NCBI GenBank assembly: GCA_028095005.1
Contig: CM051459.1
Coordinates: forward strand, 202,717,902-202,781,901
Direction: 5' to 3'
Source of the DNA: Rhynchospora pubera
Taxonomy: Eukaryota > Streptophyta > Magnoliopsida > Poales > Cyperaceae
Length of the DNA: 64,000 bases
The notes beneath the pieces are model-generated. The model was not told the origin of the DNA. It did not search any database and worked only from the letters and a program-made list of their open reading frames with translations. A program made the translations under genes and the position numbers. Below, in pieces: positions 33,046-43,773 of this stretch. How positions within the stretch are numbered: position 1 is the first letter of the stretch; each line of letters starts with the position of its first letter.

Positions 33046-33317
33046 GAAGGGTCTGGTTCGCGAAATGGCTTGATTCGAGCGGGGTCGCTTCATCGGGTCG
33101 AGTCGGGGCTTGGTCTAGGCTAGGCATGAGTCATCTAGCACCTAAATTGCTGCTTTCCTTGCTGATTTCCTTGGATTCCTACAAATAAGATCAAAGTGCA
33201 AAAGGCAGTGCCAAATCTGGCAAAGAAAGGCAAAAACAGCGACAAATCAAAGTTTTAGTAACAATTTCGATGTAAAGTCTGGTCAAAATAGCAATATAAA
33301 TATGAGATAACAGTGAC

Positions 33318-36300
33318 AAGAAGAAGCGAGGTGGAGAGAAGGCGATGGCTGCCTCAACTTTGGCGCATCATGGTCCTGGCATCTCGACAGTGCACCCGCA
33401 TCCTGGTCCTGCTATCTCGACAATGCACCCGCATCCTGGCAGCTCGGGAGTGCACCCGCATCAGCAGCCTGCACTGAGCCAGCCATCTCAGCCGACCACT
33501 TCTCAACCAGAGCAAATAGGCGAGGGGTATATTGAAGGTAAAATTGGTATTTGCACAACCAGTATTGGTAAATATTCTATTTCCAATTGCAACAATGACA
33601 AGAAAAATGGAGTTTGGATTATTGATTCGGGTGCAACTGATCATATGACTTATGATGTTAAGGAAGTAAAAAATATAAGAGCCCCAGAAAAATGTGGTAT
33701 TATTAATGCAAATGGAGAGGTATATCCTGTATATGGGACAGGGGAAGTTATACTTTCTGACAAACTTACATTGAGAAATACTCTTGTTGTTCCCTCTCTT
33801 GCCACAAAATTAATATCGGTCAGCCAACTTACAAAGGACCAGACTTGTAGTGTACTCATGTTCCCTGACTATTGTGTGTTCCAGGATACTCACACGAAAA
33901 GGATAATTGGCCATGGTACTAGATGTGATGGACTGTATTACTTGGCTGAACTTAAACTGGGCAGCGGTTATGCAATAAGAGGAGAGTTTGGAGCTAGAGA
34001 TAAAATTTGGTTGTGGCATAAGCGACTAGGACATCCATCCTTTGGCTATATGAAAAAGTTATTACCAGATTTATTTTTTGATTTGGATTCTCGTGATTTC
34101 GTTTGTGAAACTTGTATTAAATCCAAAAGTCATAGAATAACTTACTATGGTAGTCAAAATAAATGTGCAAATCCTTTTGAGTTAGTACATACAGATGTCT
34201 GGGGTCCCTCACCTGTCAATTCTAAATCTGGTTATAGATGGTATGTCTTATTTATTGATGATTGTTCTAGAATGGTGTGGCTCTCTCTTCTCAAGACAAA
34301 AGATGAAGTAAGTAATGCCATTAAGAATTTTCATATGATGGTCCATACTCAATTTGGGAAAGAAATAAAAATCATTAGAAGTGATAATGGAACTGAATAT
34401 GTTAATAAAAATTTACAACAGTTTTTTAAGGAGAAAGGTATCATTCATGAGACAACCTGTGTAGGAACACCTCAACAAAATGGAATTGCAGAACGCAAGA
34501 ATAGACATCTCCTTGAAATAACTCGATCTTTACTTCTTGAGAACAAGGTACCACAAGTTTTTTGGGATAATGCAATTTCTTATGCAATCTATCTCACAAA
34601 TCGGACCCCTACAAGTGCAAATAATTATAAAACCCCCATCCAAATCCTTTCATCACACACACCTACATCTTCGGTCTTGAACCTGCCACCTAAAATATTT
34701 GGTTGTGTTGCCTATGTTCACATACAAAAATAGTTTCGCACCAAATTGGAACCTCGGGCTGAAAGATGTGTTTTCTTAGGGATGGGGATGCACCAGAAAG
34801 GCTATAAATGTTATAACCCGGATAATAAGAAATTCTATACCACCATGGATGTTACTTTTTTGGAACATGCAACTTTCTTTAAGCAAAATCAAGCTCTGGT
34901 TCAAGGGGAGAGCACGAATGTAGAACCCGATCTAAACTTTTTGTGTGGCCCACTGGTTGATTCAAATCCAATAGCAGATAAGGAAGCTGAGCAATGGTTA
35001 GAAGAAGAAGATTTAGAGTTGGAAAATAGTAACAGTGCACCTGCATCCGATAGTGCACATATATCAGAGAGTGCACCTGCATCTGATAGTGCACCCGCAT
35101 TCGAGAGTGCACCTGAACCAGAAAGTGAAGTTGCCCTTGACAGTGCACCTGCATCTGGAACTGCCATGCGCGATAATGAGGTATGTATTCCTGAGCCTAT
35201 CACTAGGTTACCTCTGCGTTCTAATCGTGGCAAACCACCAAGGAGATACATTCCTGAAGATGGAACAAGTAAAGAAATAAAATATTCTATTGCTAACTAC
35301 ACCTCAACACAACATTTAGTACATCCATTGAAGAAATTTTCAGAATGCTTATCTTCTGTTGCTATACCAGAGAGAGCAGAAGATGCTATTAAAGACAAAG
35401 AATGGGAAAAAGCAATGAGAGTAGAAATGGAGGCTCTTAAGAAAAATGGTACATGGGAAATTGTTGATTTACCACCAGGAAAAATACCAGTGGGATGTAA
35501 ATGTGTGTATACCATTAAGTACAGTGCTGATGGAAACATTGAAAGGTATAAAGCGAGGTTAGTAGCAAAGGGGTATACACAAAAATATGGAATAGACTTC
35601 CAAGAAACTTTTTCACCTGTTGCAAAACTAAATTCTGTCAGAGTTTTGTTATCTCTTGCAGCTAATTTTGATTGGCCACTACATCAATTTGATGTCAAGA
35701 ATGCGTTTCTACATGGAGACTTGGAAGAAGAAATATATATGGAATTACCACCTGGTTACTATAAATATATTGGGTCCAGAAAAAAGGTGTGCAAATTGAG
35801 AAAGGCATTATATGGTTTGAAGCAATCGCCAAGGGCATGGTTCGGACGATTTTGCAAAGCCATGAAAAGCTATGGATACACTCAAGGGAATTCAGATCAC
35901 ACCATGTTCTTTAAAATGAACCAAGGTAAGATTGCAATTCTCATTATCTATGTAGATGATATGATCATAACAGGTGATGACAGGGCTGAAATTGATAAGC
36001 TCGAAATGAAGCTATCAAGAGAATTCGAAATGAAGAATTTAGGAGGTCTGAAATATTTTTTGGGAATAGAAGTATCACGCACGAAAAAGGGTATATTTCT
36101 TTCTCAAAGAAAGTATGTTCTTGAACTCCTAGCAGAAACTGGTATGCTAGATTGTAAACCAGTCAGTACTCCCATGGAACAAAATACAAAATTTGACATC
36201 AATCTAGACCAATGCTCGACAGATAAAGGAATATACCAAAGATTGGTTGGAAAACTAATATATCTATCACATACCAGACCTGATATTGCATATGCAGTAG

Positions 36301-36905
36301 GAGTGGTGAGTCAATTTATGCATAATCCAAGTGAAGAACACATGGGAGCAGTCACAAGAATCTTGCGTTATCTAAAGGGAACACCAGGTAAAGGAATTCA
36401 GTTTAATAAAAATGGTCATCTAAAAATTGAGGGATACACAGATGCAGACTGGGCAGGAAATATTGTGGACAGGAAATCAACATCTGGGTACTTCACTTTT
36501 GTTGGAGGAAATCTAGTAACATGGCGAAGCAAGAAACAGAATGTTGTTGCTTTATCTAGTGCTGAAGCTGAATTCAGAGGCATGGTGAAAGGGATTTGTG
36601 AATTATTATGGTTAAGAAAACTGCTCAAGGAAATAGGGTTTGACACCGGAAGTGAGATGAGTTTGTATTGCGATAATAAAGCTGCTATCGCGATATCACA
36701 TAATCCAGTGCAACATGACAGGACAAAACATATCGAGGTAGATAGACACTTTATTAAAGAAAAACTTGATTCTCACATTGTTTCTTTACCTTTTATTAGA
36801 TCAACAGATCAATTAGCAGATATTCTAACCAAAGCAGTTGCGACTATGCCATTCGAAGAAAGTCTGAAGAAAATTGGCATGACAGACATCTATGCTACCT
36901 CGTGA
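33318..36905 (+). pseudogene. Copia Pol (protease, integrase, RT, RNase H), one stop
   Basis: The frame resumes right after the nested element. The first part to the TAG at 34731-34733 has a repetitive Pro/His stretch (VHPHPG), protease with IIDSGATDHM, a GAG-pre-integrase HHCC finger (HKRLGHPSF, CETCIKSK) and an integrase core (HTDVWG, RSDNGTEY, NGIAERKNR). The same frame continues after the stop: FLGMGMHQKGYKCYNP, a hexapeptide Ser-Ala-Pro repeat region, RT (FDVKNAFLHGDLEEE, YVDDMIITGDD) and RNase H (YTDADWAG, SSAEAEFRGM, CDNKAAIAI), ending at TGA 36903-36905. With one premature stop and the gag frameshift this copy cannot make full-length Gag-Pol, though the rest is well preserved. Confidence 0.93.
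35034..35159. repeat. 18-bp tandem repeat coding Ser-Ala-Pro hexapeptides
   Basis: Seven units with a strict 18-bp period (starts 35034, 35052, 35070, 35088, 35106, 35124, 35142), most beginning AGTGCACCTGCATC. It encodes an acidic, Ser/Ala/Pro-rich linker between the integrase and RT regions. Confidence 0.92.
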
Positions 36906-36912
36906 GGGGAAG
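36904..36912 (+). other. Copia polypurine tract
   Basis: GAGGGGAAG abuts the 3' LTR and overlaps the end of the pol stop codon. Confidence 0.85.
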
Positions 36913-37234
36913 TGTTAAGATTACACTCGTATCACACAAAGAAGGAAAGAAGGTCGTGCATGACCTGTATTCACGCAAGGAAGGAAAGTGAAGGCACGCA
37001 TATCTGAAGGATATTTAGAGCAAATTGTTATTGGTTAATTATTGTAATCAAAATAATTAAGCTTTCTTTATTTAGAAGGAGTTGCCTTGTTTTCCAATTA
37101 TCTCTCTGTAAAGGGTATAACTATGCTGCACATGTAAAACAGAACAATTGATTTTGAAAGAGAAATAAAATTAGGGAGGGAAGGGAGTTTCTGGGAGTCG
37201 TGTGTTGTCTGTGTTGTTTATAATATTTCTGACA
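36913..37234 (+). repeat. Copia 3' LTR
   Basis: 322 bp, followed by the second CATTT target duplication at 37235-37239. The next stretch to 37657 shows no feature. Confidence 0.96.
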
Positions 37235-37677
37235 CATTTCAAGTCAAAAAATAAGTTGAGAACCAATTTTTGATCTAGTGGCAAAGAACAATGTATCTTA
37301 AATGAAAGATCATTGATTTGAAATTCGACTGGAGATCTTTCATAGACATTTAAATAAAAATAAATTGAGAGGCTTGAACCCCAATTTATCTAAAAAAAAA
37401 AAAGTAAGTTGGCTTAGAAGTTCCCTCCAAGATACATAATAGTGCTATATATTACTTTTTGAGAAATCCAGTTGCCTACTCATTTTCTCTTTATTTTACA
37501 ATTGATATTATTATGTTCTAAGTTTTTCTTGGATAGCTTAGTGGCTAAATTAGCATTCCTATTTTGTAATAAGACTTATGAGGTACTCACCTTTTTTCTT
37601 TCAAGTTTCAACTAACATTTCTTGTATGAAATTGTCCAAAGATCCACTATAAATTAAGGGGAAATCGGATGTATACC

Positions 37678-38774
37678 TAGGGATGAAAACGGAGCGGATT
37701 TTATCCGCTCCGATCCGTATCCGAATCCGAAAAATGCGCGTAACATCCGATCCATATTCGTATCCGAACATATCCGTATTCGTATTCGTATCCGCCAAAA
37801 AAATATGGATGCGGATATGGTTTTGAGTTTTTTGACAATATCCGATCCGTATTCGTATCCGACATGGATATTATCCGTATCCGATAGATATTAATCCGTT
37901 TATCCGTATTTTTAACGGCATAAGATAATTAATATAATTACTTATCTACATTAGAGAATACTTCTAATTATATAATACTTAATTTTTATTAGATAAGTTC
38001 TCTTATAATAATATTTTTATTTGGACTAGTAACATAAAATTATTTTTATATTTTTATTATTGAGACGATTATATATGATAACAATACTAAAATTATTTTT
38101 TTTTCTCTAATCATGTTGATTACATATGATTAATATACTTTTTTAATGTATGATGACATTTAAGGTAACATGATATGATTTGACATTGAATAGTTAAATA
38201 TACTGTTGGAATTCAAATTGTGGAAAGATTGAATTTATCGATCAATTCTACTAGATTTGTACTTATGTGGTGCTTGCAATTTTAGAAGGTCTCTTATTTG
38301 CTTTCACTTTTAGCCTTTTATTTATGTGTTAAAAGTTGAAACCCAACAAATAAATTTGCTTACTTTGATTTTAAAGAAGTTCACTTCTAAAACTGTACAT
38401 TGTAATTGAAGGCAATATTATTAAAATTAACTTTCATATTTTAAAAAATACTCATTTGACTCAAACTATGAAAAATAGTGATATTCATTCGCATGTATTA
38501 CAACTGATATTGACGAAATACTAATATAAACACTGAGTATATTGAATAACATTATATTTAGAGAAACTGCTATTGTAAATAAATAAAAAAGATTAAAATG
38601 TTATCCGTATCCGACAAAATATATTTGTATTCGACTCCGTATCCGAATACATCCGAACCGTATCCGTATCCGAACGCATTCGTATTCATATCCGTATCCG
38701 AAAAAAAATATGGATGCGGATATGGGAAGTCGGAAGACCAACATCCGCTCCGTATCCGATCCGTTTCATCCCTA
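37678..38774. mobile_element. Non-autonomous hAT-type element
   Basis: 1097 bp with terminal inverted repeats TAGGGATGAAAACGGA and TCCGTTTCATCCCTA, and an exact 8-bp TSD TGTATACC (37670-37677, 38775-38782). Both ends carry many subterminal ATCCGTATCCG copies, the arrangement expected for hAT transposase binding. The AT-rich interior (about 37920-38590) codes for nothing. Confidence 0.92.
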
Positions 38775-39471
38775 TGTATACCCCCTCTAATCTTAGATGC
38801 TATGTATATTTTACCCTTATAAGTACATTTCCGGATAATTTAAATATAAAGAATTAATTTCTAAATTATGTGACCAAATTACCCTTGTCAGTCTCATCTC
38901 TCTCAAGCCTCATGTCTTTGTCGCGAAGCTTTACATCACACTTCATGAATTTTTTAAAATAACGATTCCTTCTAATATCGTCCATGTTTCTTTGTTAACT
39001 TGTAATAACTTCTACTTACTGTTATTAAGAATTTCAATATGTTCATGTCGCTCGAAAGAGGTTGGTTTTATTAAAATACTAGCAATAACATGGTGCAGAT
39101 TAAAAATTATTTTGTTCCCATAATCCCATGCATCTTTTTCATAAGGAGTGATATCGATATGTGTAGTGTAACTAACTTTCTCAAGCCTCAATTTAATTAG
39201 ATCATGTTTTTTTTCATTAATCTAATATCAACCCAATTTAAAATCCATTTATGTTCGCAGCAATCAACCATTAATTGGTTCAATGGTTGCAGCTTGAAGC
39301 CTTGATTAGCAATCAACGCTCTTCCACTCAACAATTAAAAGTTTAAGTTAGTTGAAAATATTGCTTCCATATATTTGTTAACCTACAACTAGGTACTCAT
39401 AGTATAAATTAATAATAAAACGAAAGAAGTATCACAACGTCTCCATATTAGTTTCATATGTTGATAAATAA

Positions 39472-40697
39472 TCTTACATATAATATAAAGATGCGTGGAT
39501 GGTTCCGAAAGGTGCGGATGAAAATGTATCCATTTTAATATATATAGGGTGCATTTAAAAGATGTCTCGCTAAAGGATGCAATCAAGTTGATGCTTTAAA
39601 AAACGTGTGATTGAAAAGGTGCATATCTTGACATGGTGACTATAGGGTGTCATATAAGGGTTGTCTTGCCAAAGGTTGCAATCAAATATATGTCTCCTCC
39701 ACCAAAAGGTACCAACATTTTTATCTATAATAGTGCTCATTTTATCAAATTTTCATTGACCATTTCACATTTACAAAATGACAAACATAAATAGATATCA
39801 CATTACTCCCAACTAGAAATCTAGACGTGATACGTACACGGGTCATGATAATTTCGTCCGTAATAGATTCAAAGACGGAAAATACATGGGACATGAATTT
39901 CTTTCCACTAGATAGTAAGGCAATTTTTTTTATGAATTTTATGTTAACATTAAAAGAATTTTATGAATTTCTATATTTCAATAAAGCATCAAGTTGTTGC
40001 CAACACAATTTTCAAAATTTTGCATTTGGGTCAAACATATAAATTAAAAAATATATATTCAAATTTTTTAACTTAACAATAATATTGACTTAAAATATTC
40101 AGTGCAACTGCACATGGCATCTGCTCATGGCAGTATGGCACACATTCATGACATCTGCACATGTCATCTGCTCATGGCACCCTTTCAGGGCATCTTTACA
40201 TGGTATCTGCCCATGACACCATTTACTATATAAGACAATTTGACGCATCCGCTAAAATTGCATGTAAAGATGTCATGAATGGATACCATGAGCAGATGTC
40301 ATGTGCAAATATCATGAAAGAATGCCATGAGAGGATGTCAAGTATAGATGTCATAAAATGGTACCATGTGCAGATGTCATGAAAGGATGCCTTCAATTTT
40401 TTATTCACTTTTCATTTTTCATGGCACCTTCATTTTTTTTATTCTCTTTTCATTCAAATTCAATTAGAATTTACAATTTTATAATTATTGTTATTTTTCT
40501 TTCCTGATCAGTTTATCAAATTATCTTATACAGTAAATATACTTTTATAATAAGATTCTTTCCATTAAAATATTTTATTTAAAAACTTCTCATTTCAAAA
40601 TAATCTATCAACTTGAAAAATTAAGGCACAATTTTTCCATATATTATTTATAGTAAAAATCCAATATTGTCGAGCGAAGCTCAACTTATAGATCTAG
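39472..40697 (+). mobile_element. Probable third Helitron, different family
   Basis: The start TCTTACATATAATATAAAG follows an A. The end has an imperfect hairpin GTCGAGC-GAA-GCTCAAC (40669-40685), an 8-nt spacer and CTAG before a T (40698). These match Helitron terminal rules, but no empty site or sibling was found in the window. Confidence 0.5.
40106..40395. repeat. Inverted minisatellite
   Basis: Monomers of about 20-22 bp based on CATGGCATCTGCACATGACATC run rightward in 40106-40225 and as reverse complements in 40257-40395. The two halves could form a long imperfect hairpin. It lies inside the probable third Helitron. Confidence 0.8.
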
Positions 40698-40953
40698 TAA
40701 TATTTAATTTGCGCATCTTTCGCCAAAGCCCTTGGCTTTAACCGTTGATCACCATAAAGGAAAGTGAGAAAATTTGAAAAATTTTAGTTAGTGATCAGCA
40801 TGAGGCTTGACAGAGATGAGACTGGCAAAGGATAATTTCGTCATAAAAATCAGAAATTAATTATTTATATTTAAGTTTTCGTTAAATGTACTTATAAGGG
40901 TAAATATAATATACCTAGTAAATAAGATTAGACGGGTGTATGTCTAATTTTAA

Positions 40954-41689
40954 AGAAGTGAGGAATATATATCCAATTAGAGAATATTAGAGGGATATAC
41001 GACTAATTTTCCAATAAATTAAAAGGTCGAGGCGGGTTGACCCCTTTTTTTTGTTTAAAAGAGACGCGCTATATATAATTATAAGTTTCATATGAAAATC
41101 GTGTTTCGTGTGAACTTTTTAACACAGATTGTAAATTTATTTCAAAATTTCAAGGAGTGGAGCACAAAGGAGCAACTCATATGGCATCACCTATATTATA
41201 CTTCATGAAAGTTTACATAGATGGCTCACTTTATCTTGTAAAGAATATTATTTTTTTAATTGTTTCTTTAACAGAGATTGATGAAAGCACATATGTCTGA
41301 GTCCTCTAGCCTAATGTATTTTCTTATTTTTCTTTCAATGTTTTTGTTTGTATCCGAGTACTAAATGTGCTTCAAACAATCCTCAGGCTTGTTAGTCACT
41401 GATATTTTTGTATGTAATTAATATTAATAATGTGTATCTTCATTTTACAAGGAGAAAAAAATACCTTAATTAATTTTATCAACTCATGATACTATTGCAT
41501 GAAAAAAAAACACCTAGACTTCATTGCAGCTACAATTACATTATATGTAATCAAAATATCTAAAGCTGATTCGGTCATTACACCACTTCCAATTTTTGTC
41601 TTCTTCAATATCAAGCACGCATAACATAAATGAATTTACCCTTCTCATTGCTTTAAAAAGTAATTAATGATAGTTTTACTAATGTAATT
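40954..41689. other. Intergenic, no gene seen
   Basis: AT-rich sequence with no coding-like blocks or repeat ends recognised. Confidence 0.55.
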
Positions 41690-42258
41690 TTGTAAGTTCT
41701 TATTCTAAGATTTAATCATGAAAATTTAGTATCCGCCAATATCTCAATTTTTATTTGTTTTCTCCCGTATCAAACACATATTGAGTGATTCTAAGAAATA
41801 TATCAATTTCTATTGACCAACTCTTATACATTCAATTTGCATGATTTGTTAGTAGTAGTGCAACTTACTTTTTGCATGAACTCACAAGCGCATTTTATTT
41901 CACAATATGATTTAAAATTTCAAGAGATAATTAATAAAACCTATGATTCTGAAAATTAGAATCGGACAAATAAAAAAAAATGCATGAATAGAAACGGAAA
42001 CTCAATCTTTTAAAAAATAATATATTTTAAGCCTTTAAAGTAAAAATATGGAAAAATACGAAAAAAATATTCTTTAAAAACTAAATTAATAAATCAAATA
42101 TCAAAGAAACAAAACAACTTAATTTAAAATAATACAATTATTTCTTCGGCCATGACATTTCAAATTTTTCGAAAAATAAAATATAAAAATAGTTAAATTG
42201 ATATTTCATATTCATAAGATATATTTTTGTACAATAATATTTTTTTTTAAAAGAGATA
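41690..42258. repeat. Old duplicated segment, copy 2 (left part)
   Basis: It aligns with 4300-4966. The alignment resumes at 49431 right after the Sirevirus-like element and its AGATA duplication (shared AGATAC-TTCGTT-like sequence, then ATTTGAAAATTCAATTAATTG against ATTTGCAAATTAAATTCATTG). This confirms the insertion boundaries of that element and shows this copy never received the Helitron found in copy 1. Confidence 0.65.
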
Positions 42259-43717
42259 TGTTGTACTAAACGTCTCTAGGTTTGTCGATTGCAAAACAAT
42301 ATCATTTGGCATTTAACAATATTCCTTGAGTTTTATAGGAAGAAGATGCAATTTATGAGGACTTGGATAAAAGCTTTAAGAAAGATCAAGATCAAGTTTT
42401 TAGAGAGCTTGTAGGCCAGTTTAGACTAGGATAGAAGGTATACTTTAGTCCTTGTTTATCCTTGAAATGGTCTAGATAGCGAAAAGCTCAATAAACCAGC
42501 AAAATCCTGTTTTCTGTGATCTAGCGTCGTACAACGCTAGATAGAGTTACACAACGCTAGAACAGCTAAATTCATACTTTTGTGAATCAACGTTGCACAA
42601 CGCTATATAGAGTTAGGCAACGCTGAGTCACAACGTTGTACAACGCTCAGTAGAGTTGTACAACGCTACAGTTAAAAACTTGGAAATTTTCCTGAGTACC
42701 ATCGTGCAACGCCATATAGCGTTGCACAACGCCACAAAAATCCCAAGTTAGCTGTGCTGTTTTTACATGCAAAGTCTCTGGAGACGTTAGCCAACGTCTT
42801 TCAGCGTTGGGTAACGTTAGCGTTGTGTGACGGCATATAGAGTTGTACAACGCTCTGTTGAATCTGTCAGAGTTGTTCCTTTTGTCTCCCTTTAGCGTTG
42901 TGTAACGCCATTCAGTGGCAAGCAACGCTCTGACAATTTCCAACGGAATTGTCGAAGCTTTCCTTTGGTTTTACACTCCTGCGTTGTGCGACGGCAAATA
43001 GCGTTGCACAACGCTCTGACAGACCAACGGCTATATTAAAGAGCCGTAGAATTTACAACGGTCATATTCCAGCGTTGTATAACGCTATTCAGCGTTGTAC
43101 AACGCTGTGGCCTGTTTTTGCTGGGGAACTGCTCATTTCGAGCCCTATATATATCCACCTCTTGTTCTCTCTCATGAGGGGCTTCACTTTGCAAAATTAG
43201 ACCAGAATTGAGCCTTTGAGCATAGGGATACTCTCCCACTTGAGCTTTTCATAGCTAGACCATCTTGAGAGATTTAGTAGCCTCAAACACCACCGCCCCG
43301 ACATTGTCGCTAGGTGTAGGTTGGAATAGGTTGAGAGCTCTTCTCCTTTGAGGCCGTTGTGCCATTCGAGTTAGGCCGATCCGCCTCGAGTGTCCTTGTG
43401 ACGAGGTGATTCGGTTCGAAGTTGTAGTCCCGTTCTTGTTGGAATTGAACGGAGCGCGCCCTTTCGTGGTAGCGGAACTCCCGGAGACGTACGACTAAGG
43501 CTAGCTTCTTCTAGCGGGTCGGAACTCCGTAATCACATCGCGTGTTCAATTTCTCTCTCTCTTTCTCTCTTTATTATCTTGCTATACTTGAATTGCTTGT
43601 GTGCTTGCTTGTATTGGGTACCAATTGAATTGTGTTAGGATAGTTCATACCAAACCGGTCCAAAACCTCATTCGCTTTCGCTAAACCTTGATTAAGCCGC
43701 CTCCATTAGGGACAACA
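42259..43717 (+). repeat. Sirevirus-like 5' LTR
   Basis: 1459 bp. It contains the 18-copy palindrome array (42523-43106) directly upstream of a TATA box (CTATATATAT at 43145-43154). Confidence 0.95.
42523..43106. repeat. Array of nine palindrome pairs upstream of the LTR TATA box
   Basis: Eighteen variants of the 16-bp palindrome AGCGTTGTACAACGCT lie in nine pairs, starting at 42523/42543, 42589/42609, 42632/42652, 42698/42718, 42782/42803, 42819/42839, 42894/42914, 42980/43000 and 43071/43091. The step within a pair is 20 bp, once 21. Distances between pairs vary from 37 to 91 bp. The 3' LTR has the same array at 48230-48814. Confidence 0.95.
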
Positions 43718-43720
43718 AAG

Positions 43721-43732
43721 TGGTATCAGAGC
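43721..43732 (+). other. Sirevirus-like primer binding site
   Basis: TGGTATCAGAGC lies three bases after the 5' LTR. A hairpin CGATTAAG-CTATT-CTTAATC(T)CG at 43741-43763 lies between it and the gag ATG. Confidence 0.92.
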
Positions 43733-43773
43733 GGGAACCTCGATTAAGCTATTCTTAATCTCGGTTTTCGGTC

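Larger units (their letters stand above)
19307..33312 (-). mobile_element. Athila-like Ty3/gypsy LTR retrotransposon
   Basis: A complete element on the minus strand lies inside the Copia gag, with the 5-bp TSD GTGAC at 19302-19306 and 33313-33317. In element order it has a 5' LTR (30852-33312), a PBS starting TGGCGCCGTTGCC, Gag, Pol (protease, RT, RNase H, integrase; no chromodomain), an extra ORF in the position of Athila env-like genes, a polypurine tract and a 3' LTR (19307-20963). Shared LTR sequence is about 99% identical by eye, so it is young. The 5' LTR is 804 bp longer because of a 405-bp triplication. Gag-Pol is one frame broken by a single TGA. Seven cassettes of a paired palindrome are spread through it. 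Confidence 0.96.
30852..33312 (-). repeat. Gypsy 5' LTR (element sense), enlarged
   Basis: 2461 bp, against 1657 bp in its partner. The surplus is two extra copies of a 405-bp unit. The remaining sequence differs from the partner at roughly a dozen positions by eye. The palindrome cassette at 32937-33045 lies 110 bp upstream, in element sense, of TATA-like sequences (minus-strand ATATAGG at 32827-32821 and TATAGAGG at 32809-32802). Confidence 0.95.
17989..37234 (+). mobile_element. Ty1/Copia LTR retrotransposon, split by a nested Gypsy
   Basis: Paired 322-bp LTRs (TGTTAAGATT...TTCTGACA) flank a gag-pol region. The 5-bp TSD CATTT is at 17984-17988 and 37235-37239. The primer binding site is TGGTATCAGAGC, as for initiator-Met tRNA priming in plant Copia elements, and a purine tract precedes the 3' LTR. 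Domain order is gag, protease, integrase, RT, RNase H, which is Copia order. Without the 14-kb nested element and one GTGAC repeat it would be about 5.2 kb. It now carries a frameshift in gag and an in-frame stop in pol. The two LTRs differ at about five positions by eye, so the insertion is fairly young. Confidence 0.96.
37658..40953. mobile_element. Long-inverted-repeat element, heavily nested
   Basis: The left arm (37658-37677 continuing at 38783-38914) and right arm (40799-40953) are reverse complements over about 150 bp. Shared blocks are CTCTAATCTTA, ACCCTTATAAGTACATTT and CAGTCTCATCTCT. The hAT-type element splits the left arm and a probable Helitron occupies the interior. A related single arm lies at 16216-16339. 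There is no coding. It could be a Mutator-like element or a large MITE. Exact ends and TSD were not resolved. Confidence 0.55.

Noticed and set aside
42254..42258. Sirevirus-like element placed by recombination rather than insertion
   Set aside because: The AGATA duplication is exact, and the duplicated host segment aligns through the site once the element is removed.
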